From contig NZ_QNUL01000011.1 in assembly GCF_003383615.1 (NCBI RefSeq), positions 1 to 64,000 of the forward strand: DNA of 64,000 nucleotides. The letters are read 5' to 3'. A program made the position numbers and the translations under genes. The notes beneath the pieces were generated by a model that had not been told where the DNA came from, ran no database searches, and saw nothing but the letters and a program-made list of their open reading frames with translations. Below, piece by piece: positions 7,418 through 16,327 of the stretch. How positions within the stretch are numbered: the first letter of the stretch is position 1; the number at the start of each line of letters is the position of its first letter. The DNA comes from Dyadobacter luteus (lineage in GTDB: Bacteria > Bacteroidota > Bacteroidia > Cytophagales > Spirosomataceae).

Positions 7418-7828
7418 ATGTCGGAAAACAAGAAAAGACCGAAACCTATTCCCCCAAAGCAAAAGAAGCCGAAAAAGGAATACAGCCTTTTCAACTGGCT
7501 TAACCGATTTTTACCACTTGATAAGGTTTTTGGAGAAAAAATACCCGGACAAGAAGAGCGCGTCCCGGTCAAATATTTCTATTACTTCGGATGGGTCGTT
7601 ATCCTGCTGGTGGTATATGAGCGGATCGGCTTTGAGTCGGAGAGCTATGTCCGTGAAAGTATCAAACTCAAAAAAGAGGTTGATGACCTTCGGGCGGAAT
7701 ACACCTCTATTCATGCTGAATACATGAAGGGAAAAAGACAATCCGTAGTGATTGACAAAATGAAAGAAGCAGGGTTGGAGGAAAACCTTACGCCGCCCAA
7801 AAAGATCATCATTCGTAAGGAAGAATAA
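7418..7828 (+). CDS. ftsL: FtsL-like cell division protein
   Basis: A 136-residue bitopic membrane protein: a Lys/Pro-rich cytoplasmic head (1-50), one membrane segment around 52-68 (FYYFGWVVILLVVYERIGF), then a periplasmic coiled coil (about 75-115, SIKLKKEVDDLRAEYTSIHA). Size, topology and position between rsmH and the division PBP identify it as the FtsL equivalent of Bacteroidota, which has little sequence similarity to E. coli FtsL. It would help recruit and activate the septal PBP as part of the FtsQLB complex. Confidence 0.85.
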   Translation: MSENKKRPKPIPPKQKKPKKEYSLFNWLNRFLPLDKVFGEKIPGQEERVPVKYFYYFGWVVILLVVYERIGFESESYVRESIKLKKEVDDLRAEYTSIHAEYMKGKRQSVVIDKMKEAGLEENLTPPKKIIIRKEE

Positions 7829-7875
7829 TCCTTACCAATACTATTACGGATTCCAGTATATCGATTGCCAAATTC

Positions 7876-10020
7876 ATGAAGAACGACGTAGAAAGCGGTC
7901 AAAATAATAAAAAAGCGCTGATCAACCGGGCACGGGTGGTTGGCTGGGCCTTGGTAGGGCTGGCAATTCTGGTATTTATCAAACTGATACGTGTCCAGTA
8001 TTATGATACTTTTAAAGGTAAAACCTGGGCGGAATATTCAGTGAAGAATGACCTGAAACTGGATACGATTCCGGCTATGAGGGGTAACATTTATTCCCGG
8101 GATAATAGTTTGCTGGCTACCTCACTGCCCTATTACTATATCGGTTTGGATACCAAGGTGGCCGACTCTACTTATTTCTCCGAGCATATTGACCAGCTAT
8201 CTAATTTGCTTTCCAAAAGCTTTGGAGAAATGACTGCGTCTCAGTACAAAACCAAAATTCTGCGTTACAGAAAAAGCAAAACCAAACGATATTTGAGACT
8301 TAAGGCCAGAGAAATAAGCCATCTTGATAGAGAGAAAATTAAAAAATGGCCATTTTTCGAAAAATCAAGAAAAGGAGGAGGCGGAAAATTCGAAACCATT
8401 TACAAACGTTACAAACCCTTTAGTCCGATGGCCGACAGAACCATTGGAGGTACGGATCCTAAAAGCGGGAGAGGTTATATCGGTATAGAAGCCAGTTTTG
8501 ACAAAAAACTGGAAGGTAAGGCTGGTATCGGCTGGATAGAAAAAGTAGAGGGCGGTATCAAAATTCCCGTTGGTGATGCTCTGAACGTCCAACCTGAAGC
8601 AGGAAGGGATATTTATACAACCCTGGACATGAATTATCAGGATATGACGGAAATTGCACTTCGTCGTAAACTGACTGAAATGGATGCTGATTTTGGGTCT
8701 GTGGTGATTATGGAAGTAGCTACCGGCGAAATCAGAGCGATGGCCAATCTTACCAAACGCTCCAACGGTAAGTACGAAGAGGTTTTCAACTATGCGCTGG
8801 CAGGAAGCAATGACCCGGGATCCACTTTCAAACTCGCCACTATGATGGCTATTCTGGAGGAAACTGGTATTGATCCTGACAAAGTGATGGTGAACACAGG
8901 TTCTGGTTCGCTGCGTTTCCGTAACCATACCATTAAAGATGCACACCGTGGAGGTTTTGGAAATATTACTGCTTCTCAGGTGGTTGAAAAATCGTCCAAC
9001 ATCGGGACCGTATTGCTGATGCAGAGGTATTTTGCAAACAAACCTGACAAATACCTGGGTTACCTTAAGAAATTCAATCTCACTTCACCGACGGGTATCC
9101 ATATGAAGGGAGAAAAACCTCCGTTGATCAGAGATCGAAGTTCTAAATTGTGGAGTAACTATTCCATGTACTTTATGGCCCACGGCTATGAAATGCAGAT
9201 GACTCCGCTACAAACCCTGACTTTCTACAATGCTGTTGCGAACGATGGCTACTGGGTACGCCCGATGCTGGTGAGAGAGGTACGTAGTGCTGAAAAAATA
9301 GAGGACAAAATGGAGCCTTACACACAAGAAACACCAATAGCCTCTCCGGAAACAATCAGGAAAGTGAAAAAGATGTTGGAAGGTGTAGTAGCCAATAGTC
9401 TTACAAAAAGTGTAAAACAGGATCTTTACCGGATTGCCGGAAAAACCGGTACGGCTCGTAAGCTGATCAATGGTGTTTATACGGAAGGTAAAAACTATAC
9501 TTCTTTTGCTGGATATTTTCCTGCCGACAAACCCAAATACAGCTGTATTGTGATCATTGATACCCCAAAGAGCTCGGGGGCTGATTACACCCGCTATGCA
9601 GGAAGTGTGGCTGCACCGGTCTTCAAAGAGGTTGCTGACAGAATATATGCCTACGACGTATCGATCCAGAAACCGGTAAGAGACTCTATTCCCGAGGCTG
9701 CGCATGATGTAAAGTGGGCTGGGAAGTCTTCAGATCTTCGTGTAATTAATGAAAAACTTCGTTTACCGGCATTGCCTGTAGACTCCGACTATGCAGTGGG
9801 AACGATAGCGAATAAAAACAAACCTCGCTTCAAATCCTTGCAGGTCAATTCCAGAGACGTTCCGGATCTTGCCGGACTTCCCCTCAGAGATGCACTTTAC
9901 CTGCTGGAAAACAGAGGTTACCGCGTTACTTTCAAAGGATCCGGGAAGGTGGTCGAACAATCTATTGCTCCGGGCGTAAACCGAACCGGAGTTAAAACAA
10001 TCCTATTAACATTACAGTAA
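7876..10020 (+). CDS. ftsI: Septal peptidoglycan transpeptidase FtsI / PBP with PASTA domain
   Basis: A 714-residue class B penicillin-binding protein with one N-terminal membrane anchor (about 20-42), a dimerisation domain starting near RGNIYSRDNSLLATS, and a transpeptidase domain with active-site S316 in STFK, S373-S-N and K523-T-G. A single C-terminal PASTA domain (about 655-714, DVPDLAGLPLRDALYLLENR) is normal for Bacteroidota FtsI and unlike the E. coli protein. It cross-links septal peptidoglycan. It lies 10 bp before murE within the dcw operon. Confidence 0.94.
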   Translation: MKNDVESGQNNKKALINRARVVGWALVGLAILVFIKLIRVQYYDTFKGKTWAEYSVKNDLKLDTIPAMRGNIYSRDNSLLATSLPYYYIGLDTKVADSTYFSEHIDQLSNLLSKSFGEMTASQYKTKILRYRKSKTKRYLRLKAREISHLDREKIKKWPFFEKSRKGGGGKFETIYKRYKPFSPMADRTIGGTDPKSGRGYIGIEASFDKKLEGKAGIGWIEKVEGGIKIPVGDALNVQPEAGRDIYTTLDMNYQDMTEIALRRKLTEMDADFGSVVIMEVATGEIRAMANLTKRSNGKYEEVFNYALAGSNDPGSTFKLATMMAILEETGIDPDKVMVNTGSGSLRFRNHTIKDAHRGGFGNITASQVVEKSSNIGTVLLMQRYFANKPDKYLGYLKKFNLTSPTGIHMKGEKPPLIRDRSSKLWSNYSMYFMAHGYEMQMTPLQTLTFYNAVANDGYWVRPMLVREVRSAEKIEDKMEPYTQETPIASPETIRKVKKMLEGVVANSLTKSVKQDLYRIAGKTGTARKLINGVYTEGKNYTSFAGYFPADKPKYSCIVIIDTPKSSGADYTRYAGSVAAPVFKEVADRIYAYDVSIQKPVRDSIPEAAHDVKWAGKSSDLRVINEKLRLPALPVDSDYAVGTIANKNKPRFKSLQVNSRDVPDLAGLPLRDALYLLENRGYRVTFKGSGKVVEQSIAPGVNRTGVKTILLTLQ

Positions 10021-10030
10021 GAAGTCATAT

Positions 10031-11512
10031 ATGGAAGCTGGTCAGGGAAAATCCTTAGCTACACTTGTTGCAAATATTGAAAAACTGGAAATTACAGGTT
10101 CTTCGGATGTTACGATTCAAAGTCTGATACTGGACTCCCGGAAGGTTACAACAGGCAGTTTGTTTATCGCACTGAGAGGTACGCAGACAGATGGCCATCA
10201 GTTTATAGCGACTGCAGTCAAAGCGGGAGCCACAGCTATTTTGTGTGAAGAACTGCCTGACCAAATCAGTTCCGATGTCACTTATGTCAAAGCGGCGGAT
10301 TCTGCTCAGGTAATGGGGCTGATAGCATCAACATTCTACGGAAATTCTTCTGAAAAACTGACACTTGTAGGAGTAACCGGAACAAACGGAAAGACGTCTG
10401 TAGCAACATTTCTTTTCCAGCTTTTCAGAAATCTGGGGTATCGTTGTGGCCTTTTATCGACTGTGCAGAATCAGGTAGAAGATGAAGTAATTCCATCAAC
10501 GCATACAACACCTGACGCTATCGCTCTCAACCATTTGCTGGCAACAATGCTCGAAAAAGGCTGTTCTCATGTTTTTATGGAAGTGAGTTCACACGCCGTT
10601 GCACAGCACAGAATATCCGGTTTACACTTCGCTGGCGGTATTTTTACCAATATCACTCACGACCATCTCGATTTTCACAAAACCTTTGACAATTACATCA
10701 AGGCAAAAAAAGGTTTCTTCGATCAATTGCCGAAGTCTGCCTTTGCACTGGTCAATGTGGATGATCGTCGCGGCTCAGTGATGGTTCAGAACACGAATGC
10801 TCGTGTGGAAACATATTCACTGCAAACGCTGGCTACGTACAAAGGGAAAATGATTTCCGATACACTTGCAGGAATGCATATGGAAATCAACATGCGTGAA
10901 GTGTGGTTCAGAGTAATTGGCCGTTTCAATGCCTATAATTTGCTGGCTGTGTATGGTGCAGCAGTATTATTGGGAGAAGATCCGGAGGTAGTTCTTACTG
11001 AACTTTCAATTCTGAAAAGTCCTCCGGGAAGATTTGAGCAATTTCATTCAGCAGATCATATTGTCGGTATTGTAGACTACGCACATACACCTGATGCGCT
11101 GGAGAATGTCCTGCAAACCATCACCGAACTTCGGAATGGCAATGAAAAAGTGATCACGGTTGTAGGATGCGGCGGAAACAGGGATGCTGAAAAACGTCCA
11201 AAAATGGCAGCAATTGCATGTAAATTCAGCAACAGGGTGATACTGACATCAGATAATCCCCGTTTTGAAGATCCCAACGACATTCTTGCTCAAATGCAGA
11301 AAGGAGTGCCTCCGCTGGACTATAAAAAAACGAGCGTGATCGAAGATCGTAAGGAAGCCATTTTTACTGCCTATTCAGAAGCAGGACCGGGAGATATCAT
11401 TCTGATTGCAGGGAAAGGGCATGAAAACTACCAGGATATAAAAGGCGTTAAACATCACTTTGACGACAAGGAAATATTGATAGAAGCATTTGGCAATTAT
11501 CCGAAAAGCTAA
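10031..11512 (+). CDS. murE: UDP-MurNAc-L-Ala-D-Glu:meso-diaminopimelate ligase MurE
   Basis: This 493-residue ATP-dependent ligase adds the third amino acid of the peptidoglycan stem. It has the N-terminal uracil-binding domain, a central P-loop GVTGTNGKTSVATF (near 117), the Mur ligase signature HDHLDFHKTFDNYIKAK, and the C-terminal DNPR motif (TSDNPRFEDPN) that marks meso-DAP rather than lysine enzymes. It overlaps none of its neighbours. 147 bp separate it from mraY, where a separate promoter is likely. Confidence 0.95.
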   Translation: MEAGQGKSLATLVANIEKLEITGSSDVTIQSLILDSRKVTTGSLFIALRGTQTDGHQFIATAVKAGATAILCEELPDQISSDVTYVKAADSAQVMGLIASTFYGNSSEKLTLVGVTGTNGKTSVATFLFQLFRNLGYRCGLLSTVQNQVEDEVIPSTHTTPDAIALNHLLATMLEKGCSHVFMEVSSHAVAQHRISGLHFAGGIFTNITHDHLDFHKTFDNYIKAKKGFFDQLPKSAFALVNVDDRRGSVMVQNTNARVETYSLQTLATYKGKMISDTLAGMHMEINMREVWFRVIGRFNAYNLLAVYGAAVLLGEDPEVVLTELSILKSPPGRFEQFHSADHIVGIVDYAHTPDALENVLQTITELRNGNEKVITVVGCGGNRDAEKRPKMAAIACKFSNRVILTSDNPRFEDPNDILAQMQKGVPPLDYKKTSVIEDRKEAIFTAYSEAGPGDIILIAGKGHENYQDIKGVKHHFDDKEILIEAFGNYPKS

Positions 11513-11603
11513 CCAACACGGATCTCTCAGCAGTTCAAAACCTGATTTAAGGTTTTCAGGTTTAAAAATTGATGATTTGTTTAAGCTAAATATAGCGACA
11601 GTT

Positions 11604-11634
11604 TTTGTGTAGTCTGCGAAAAGACGCAACTTTG
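11604..11634 (+). promoter_or_regulatory. Promoter upstream of mraY
   Basis: TTTG at 11604-11607 and CAACTTTG at 11627-11634, 19 nt apart, fit the Bacteroidota sigma-70 pattern TTTG-N19-TAnnTTTG except for one base. They lie 25 bp before the mraY start in the longest gap of the cluster, so mraY can probably be transcribed independently. Confidence 0.55.
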
Positions 11635-11659
11635 CAGCCGTCACCCCAATTTCTGTTTC

Positions 11660-12874
11660 ATGTTATATTATCTATTCGACTACCTTGACAGACATTTTAA
11701 TATACCCGGAGCTGGTGTATTTCAATATATCTCTTTCAGGGCACTGGGCGCTACTGTACTTTCCCTTGTAATCGCTGCTACTTTTGGCAAGTGGATTATT
11801 GAATTTCTGAGAAAAAAACAGATGGGGGAAACGATCAGGGATTTGGGACTTGCCGGACAAATGGAGAAAGCAGGCACCCCTACTATGGGTGGTTTTATCA
11901 TACTTGCCTCTCTGCTGATTCCCGTACTTCTTTTTGCAAAACTGACCAATGTCTACATCGTACTACTGATCATCACAGCCTTATGGACAGGACTGATCGG
12001 ATTTATAGATGACTATCTCAAAAAGTTCAAGAACAACAAAGACGGACTTCACGGAAAATTCAAAATTGCCGGCCAAGTTGGACTTGGATTGATCGTCGGA
12101 CTTACACTGTCTTTTAATGACAACGTAAAAATCAGAGTATACGAGCAACCGATTTTCAACTCTACGGTTGGTGAGGTACAACGGTACAGGGATATTGTGC
12201 ATCCTACTGTTACTACAATTCCGTTTATTAAGAATAATGAGTTTGATTATAAAACTTTGCTATTTGGCTGGTTACCTGAGGAATACACGTGGATTATTTA
12301 TACGCTCATCGCCATTGTGATTATTACCGCCATCTCCAACGGAGCCAATATTACCGACGGAATTGACGGACTTGCCGCCGGTGTCTCGGGTATTATTGTA
12401 TTAACTCTTGGAGTATTGGCCTATCTTTCGGGAAACACCAAATTCTCTCAATACCTCAACATCATGTATATCCCCAATTCGGGAGAGCTGGTAATTTTTT
12501 GTGCAGCGTTGATAGGAGCCTGTGTCGGGTTTTTATGGTACAATGCGTATCCTGCCCAGGTATTTATGGGCGATACCGGGAGTTTGATGTTAGGGGGAGT
12601 TATAGCAGTGGTAGCACTTGCAATTCGTAAAGAATGGCTGATTCCAGTGTTGTGCGGTATTTTCATTGCAGAAAATATCTCCGTCATTATGCAAGTGAGC
12701 TATTTCAAATATACGAAGAAACGGTTCGGAGAAGGCAGGCGGATTTTACTCATGTCACCTCTGCACCACCATTATCAGAAGAAGGGAATTCACGAAGCCA
12801 AAATCGTTACCCGCTTCTGGGTTGTAGGTATCATCCTGGCGATACTCACACTGGCAACTCTGAAATTAAGATAA
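11660..12874 (+). CDS. mraY: Phospho-MurNAc-pentapeptide transferase MraY
   Basis: This 404-residue polytopic membrane enzyme transfers phospho-MurNAc-pentapeptide to undecaprenyl phosphate to make lipid I. Seen motifs are TPTMGGFI, the acidic DDYLKKF (about 115), [12 protein letters not shown] with catalytic Asp (about 235), [12 protein letters not shown] and the C-terminal [10 protein letters not shown]. At about 404 residues it is longer than E. coli MraY (360), as usual in this phylum because of an extended loop (around 150-190). It is the last gene of the dcw segment here; murD, ftsW, murG and murC do not follow. Confidence 0.95.
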   Translation: MLYYLFDYLDRHFNIPGAGVFQYISFRALGATVLSLVIAATFGKWIIEFLRKKQMGETIRDLGLAGQMEKAGTPTMGGFIILASLLIPVLLFAKLTNVYIVLLIITALWTGLIGFIDDYLKKFKNNKDGLHGKFKIAGQVGLGLIVGLTLSFNDNVKIRVYEQPIFNSTVGEVQRYRDIVHPTVTTIPFIKNNEFDYKTLLFGWLPEEYTWIIYTLIAIVIITAISNGANITDGIDGLAAGVSGIIVLTLGVLAYLSGNTKFSQYLNIMYIPNSGELVIFCAALIGACVGFLWYNAYPAQVFMGDTGSLMLGGVIAVVALAIRKEWLIPVLCGIFIAENISVIMQVSYFKYTKKRFGEGRRILLMSPLHHHYQKKGIHEAKIVTRFWVVGIILAILTLATLKLR

Positions 12875-12886
12875 AGGGGGGGTGAA

Positions 12887-13006
12887 TTAAAAGTTAAGAA
12901 TTAAGAATGAAAAGTGATAAGCAAGTATACTCTCCATTCTTAATTCTTAATTCTTAATTCTTAATTCTTAATTCTTAACTCTTAACTCTTAATTCTTAAC
13001 TCTTCA
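12887..13006. repeat. Heptamer microsatellite (TTAATTC)n with inverted arm
   Basis: About nine 7-mers (TTCTTAA, some CTCTTAA) run from 12938 to 13004. A complementary 16-bp arm (TTAAGAATTAAGAATG, 12894-12909) pairs perfectly with 12935-12950 across a 25-nt loop. It separates mraY from the convergent DUF4136 gene and could serve as a terminator for both. Confidence 0.75.
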
Positions 13007-13013
13007 TCGATTC

Positions 13014-13589
13014 CTATCGTCCCACCTGCTCGCTGTATCTCCTTGGATCATAGCCTTTGGCAAATAGGGGGTATTGGTCAAAAATACGCCTTACGACACT
13101 ACGGTAGTGATTATTTGTATTTTCTGCTCCTTTAAAAATACCTGAAGCATATCCTCTCCATACTACCTGATCACTTTCTGCATCAATCAGAGAAACGATA
13201 AGCGTCCCTTTATCCAGTGCATATTTGATTGGCTCGTATCTGAATCCGTCATTTTCGGTATCTACCCAGTTTTTAATAACCGGCTGCATATATCCCTGAT
13301 AACGCAGATTGTCGTAGAAGATCCCGTAATTTACCAATAAGGTGGGTTTATCCGCAGTAAGCTTATATCCTCGCACCTGCATCTGCCGTCTTATGGCTTC
13401 ATATATTTCGGTACAGAGATTATTGGTATCCCGCTCACATTCAAGGAAAGTATAGGAGGAATAATCTTTAAAGTTGGTCTCATAACTGTAATCGTGCTCC
13501 ACAAACACTTTACGACCACCAGAGCAACCTGCAAGCAATACAACTACTATTGCAGCAACATACGGTTTAATAGACTTTAACATAAGCAT
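13014..13589 (-). CDS. DUF4136-domain lipoprotein
   Basis: This encodes 191 residues with a lipoprotein signal ending in LLAGC (about residue 21). The rest matches the DUF4136 pattern: FKDYSSYTF near the N-terminus, a central PTLLVNYGIFY and a C-terminal GTLIVSLIDAESDQVVWRG. This domain is common in predicted outer-membrane or periplasmic lipoproteins of Bacteroidota, and its function is unknown. It starts 82 bp after the end of aroB on the same strand. Confidence 0.85.
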   Translation of the reverse strand: MLMLKSIKPYVAAIVVVLLAGCSGGRKVFVEHDYSYETNFKDYSSYTFLECERDTNNLCTEIYEAIRRQMQVRGYKLTADKPTLLVNYGIFYDNLRYQGYMQPVIKNWVDTENDGFRYEPIKYALDKGTLIVSLIDAESDQVVWRGYASGIFKGAENTNNHYRSVVRRIFDQYPLFAKGYDPRRYSEQVGR

Positions 13590-13671
13590 TTCATTTTTGT
13601 CAGGTTATAAAAATGTATCCAATCATTCATTCCCTCAAAAACTCCAACAGCTTATGCCTTGCTACACCGTA

Positions 13672-14706
13672 CTAACCCATGTAATAAGCTATTGCTTTAC
13701 GCATTTCGGACAGAGAGACCACAATGTCATAGGCACAGCTGCCTGCGCCTGTCAACAATGAAAAACGAATCTCGCTCCCTCTGTTCTTTTTATCCTGCCG
13801 TGTGAGTGATACAATCGCATCCACCTCTTCCGGCATTATTTTCACCTTTCCGTAAGTGGCAAAAATAAATTCTTCAATGTTACTCAATGTTTCTGTATCG
13901 ATCATTCCTCTTTTGAATGACAGATAGCTCTCCATGATCATACCCACAGCAATGGCTTCTCCATGGAAAAGCCTCTGTGCCGGTGCTTTAGCCAAAAAAT
14001 GAGTTTCTACAGCATGTCCCAGCGTATGTCCGAAGTTCAATATCTTTCGCAGCCCTTTCTCTGTAGGATCCTGGTCTACAACTCCCTGTTTTATTTTTAC
14101 CGAATGCGATATCAGATCCATCCAGTTCTGATCCTCAAAATCAATTGTACTGATCTCTTTCCATTTAGCACCGTCGGCGATCAGGCAGTGTTTCACGATT
14201 TCTGCAAAGCCGGACCGTATTTCTCTTACGGGTAAAGTATTTAGAAAAACAGGATCAATCAATACAGTTTTAGGAATATTAAAAACACCTAAATGATTTT
14301 TAAGGCCCTGAAAATCAACTCCAAGCTTCCCTCCTACACTGGCATCTACCTGCGATAGTAAAGTCGTCGGGATTTGTATAAAATCTATACCTCTTTTGTA
14401 GACAGCTGCGCAAAATCCACCCATATCACCAATCACTCCACCACCAATGTTCACTACCAGAGCATGCCTGTCAAGTTCTTCGCGGGTCATCGCATCCCAA
14501 ATCGTCTCACAGGTCGAAAGCAGTTTGAATTTTTCCCCACTGGCAACCGACACAATCTTATGAGGTGGCAGTGCTGCCTTAATCAAAGGATAACAATGCT
14601 TCTTTGTATTGTTATCCGCAATTACGAATACTTTTGAATAGTTTGCTGAACTGATGAAACTTACTAAACTCTCCTGAATTGGTGCAATTACTACCGACTG
14701 ATTCAT
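13672..14706 (-). CDS. aroB: 3-dehydroquinate synthase AroB
   Basis: This 344-residue NAD- and metal-dependent enzyme is the second step of the shikimate pathway, converting DAHP to 3-dehydroquinate. Motifs include GGGVIGDMGGFCAA (about 88-101), PTTLLSQVDASVGGKLGVD (about 117-135), the metal-ligand region LNFGHTLGHAVE and FHGEAIAVGM. Length is typical for the Bacteroidota form. It may be cotranscribed with the downstream DUF4136 gene. Confidence 0.96.
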   Translation of the reverse strand: MNQSVVIAPIQESLVSFISSANYSKVFVIADNNTKKHCYPLIKAALPPHKIVSVASGEKFKLLSTCETIWDAMTREELDRHALVVNIGGGVIGDMGGFCAAVYKRGIDFIQIPTTLLSQVDASVGGKLGVDFQGLKNHLGVFNIPKTVLIDPVFLNTLPVREIRSGFAEIVKHCLIADGAKWKEISTIDFEDQNWMDLISHSVKIKQGVVDQDPTEKGLRKILNFGHTLGHAVETHFLAKAPAQRLFHGEAIAVGMIMESYLSFKRGMIDTETLSNIEEFIFATYGKVKIMPEEVDAIVSLTRQDKKNRGSEIRFSLLTGAGSCAYDIVVSLSEMRKAIAYYMG

Positions 14707-15116
14707 TACTTGATAATTGAGACAATGCCCGTCAGATATACGACTTACGTTGTCTGTTGGATGTACTACTGAAAAATTAAAATTTTACTGTTAAAGGTAC
14801 ACATTATTAGGAAAGTACGATCCCGCATTTGTGAAAATAATTACCCGCTCCCCGCTGGTTAACACCCAACTGTATTGTGCCAACAACACTTTATGTATGA
14901 TCAGAATTACAACCGTTATGTCTTCCAATTTTCAATTACTTACTTCCAATACAACCTATATACGCTCTTTCCATCTTTCCTGAAAAGCCTGTGAGGCACT
15001 TATTCTATTTATGAAAGTGCCATCATTTTCCTGTTTTATTTTCGTAAAATTGCGGCTTTGTACAGTATCTTACAGCCTGATCCTTTATCGATCTGTTTTA
15101 AAAATCATCTCAATCC
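14707..15116. other. 410-bp divergent spacer between aroB and the VOC gene
   Basis: This spacer must hold the promoters of aroB (minus) and the VOC gene (plus). GGCACTT/AAGTGCC (14995-15021) can form a short hairpin without a clear T run. GCGGCTTTG at about 15052 is only a weak -7 candidate. A short ORF at 15011 that runs into the VOC gene has no supporting features. I see no convincing RNA gene. Confidence 0.4.
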
Positions 15117-16172
15117 ATGAGTACTCCACTTATTTCAGGAATCCAACAAGTAGGTGTTGGCGTTCAAAATGTGCCAGCGGCATGGCAGTGGTACCGCCAG
15201 GTACTGGGTTTCGACGTACCCGTTTTTGACGACAAAGCTGAAGCTCCTTTGATGACCCCATATACCGGAGGCAAAGTACATCAGCGCCATGCAGCATTGG
15301 CCATTAACATGGCTGGTGGCGGTGGATTGGAAATCTGGTCATTTACGAGCCGCGTTTCTCAGCCGGTTGGTTTCAAAATGGAGTTGGGAGATTTAGGAAT
15401 AAATGCCATTCGTTTCAAAGCTCCGGATGTGAAGAAAGCACATGAGCATGTTAAGAGTAAATCGAAAGAAGCAGTAGGCCCGCTTGTAGCATTACCTGAA
15501 GGCGAAGGATTCTGGGGAAGCGATCCTTACGGCAATATATATCAGATCACGAGCGACACTTCATGGTTTCAAAAAACAGGACATCCTGTTGGCGGAGTCT
15601 CAGGTGTGGTAGTCGGCGTCTCGGATATCAACAAGGCACTGCTGTTTTACAGTAACCTGCTTGATCCTATGGAGATGGTTTATGACAAAACGGGCGTATT
15701 CGAAGATTTGCCTACCTCTATTGCAGGTCAGCGCTATCGCAGAGTTTTACTAAGAAAAAAATTCACTCCGGTAGGTGCATTTTCCAAGCTTTTAGGAAAT
15801 ATACAGATTGAACTTCTGCAGGCCCTGGATCGCACTCCTAAAAAACTTTTCGAAAACCGTTATTGGGGCGACTGCGGATTTATCCACCTATGCTTTGATA
15901 CATTGGATATGCCGGCGCTGAAAACGAAAATTGAGTCAAAAGGATATCCATTTACCGTCGACAGTGAAGAATCATTTGGTATGGAATCAGCAGCCGGACG
16001 TTTTGCCTATGTAGAAGATCCGGACGGGACACTCATTGAACTTGTTGAAACGCATAAATTACCTATTCTCAAAAAAATAGGATGGTTTCTGGATATACAA
16101 AAACGCAAAAATCAAAAACCACTTGGCGACTGGATGCTGAAACTGCTCAGTCTGAACCGGGTGAAAGACTGA
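15117..16172 (+). CDS. Two-domain VOC (glyoxalase/dioxygenase-fold) protein
   Basis: This 351-residue protein has two vicinal-oxygen-chelate domains. The first (about 5-145) starts GIQQVGVGVQNVPAAWQWYR and the second (about 160-325) starts GVSGVVVGVSDINKALLFYS. The second ends in the usual VEDPDGTLIELVE with a metal-ligand Glu, and the first domain ends GSDPYGNIYQIT. The substrate cannot be told from the sequence. The TGA stop lies exactly at the left end of the IS1182 element, so any original terminator or downstream partner has been displaced. Confidence 0.85.
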   Translation: MSTPLISGIQQVGVGVQNVPAAWQWYRQVLGFDVPVFDDKAEAPLMTPYTGGKVHQRHAALAINMAGGGGLEIWSFTSRVSQPVGFKMELGDLGINAIRFKAPDVKKAHEHVKSKSKEAVGPLVALPEGEGFWGSDPYGNIYQITSDTSWFQKTGHPVGGVSGVVVGVSDINKALLFYSNLLDPMEMVYDKTGVFEDLPTSIAGQRYRRVLLRKKFTPVGAFSKLLGNIQIELLQALDRTPKKLFENRYWGDCGFIHLCFDTLDMPALKTKIESKGYPFTVDSEESFGMESAAGRFAYVEDPDGTLIELVETHKLPILKKIGWFLDIQKRKNQKPLGDWMLKLLSLNRVKD

Positions 16173-16300
16173 AAAAAACAGAGAGGGTGTCTCAAATCAA
16201 AATTGGGGTACCCTCTTTTTGTTGTGCAGTCTTTTATGATTATTTAGCTTTTATGAAGTTCTATTAAAAGCTCAGGGTACTGGTAGTTGAATTGTGTAAT

Positions 16301-16327
16301 AAAAAGCCCTTCTAAGCGGCTTTTTTT
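16301..16327 (-). terminator. Hairpin at the end of the transposase gene
   Basis: AAAAAGCC (16301-16308) pairs with GGCTTTTT (16318-16325) around the transposase stop codon. It would end transcription within the element in either direction. Confidence 0.6.

Noticed and set aside
12894-13004. CRISPR array
   Set aside because: The repeats are 7-bp tandem units without spacers and no cas gene is near.
15011-15229. Plus-strand ORF overlapping the start of the VOC gene
   Set aside because: It runs out of frame through the VOC coding sequence and has no motif; the VOC start at 15117 explains the region.
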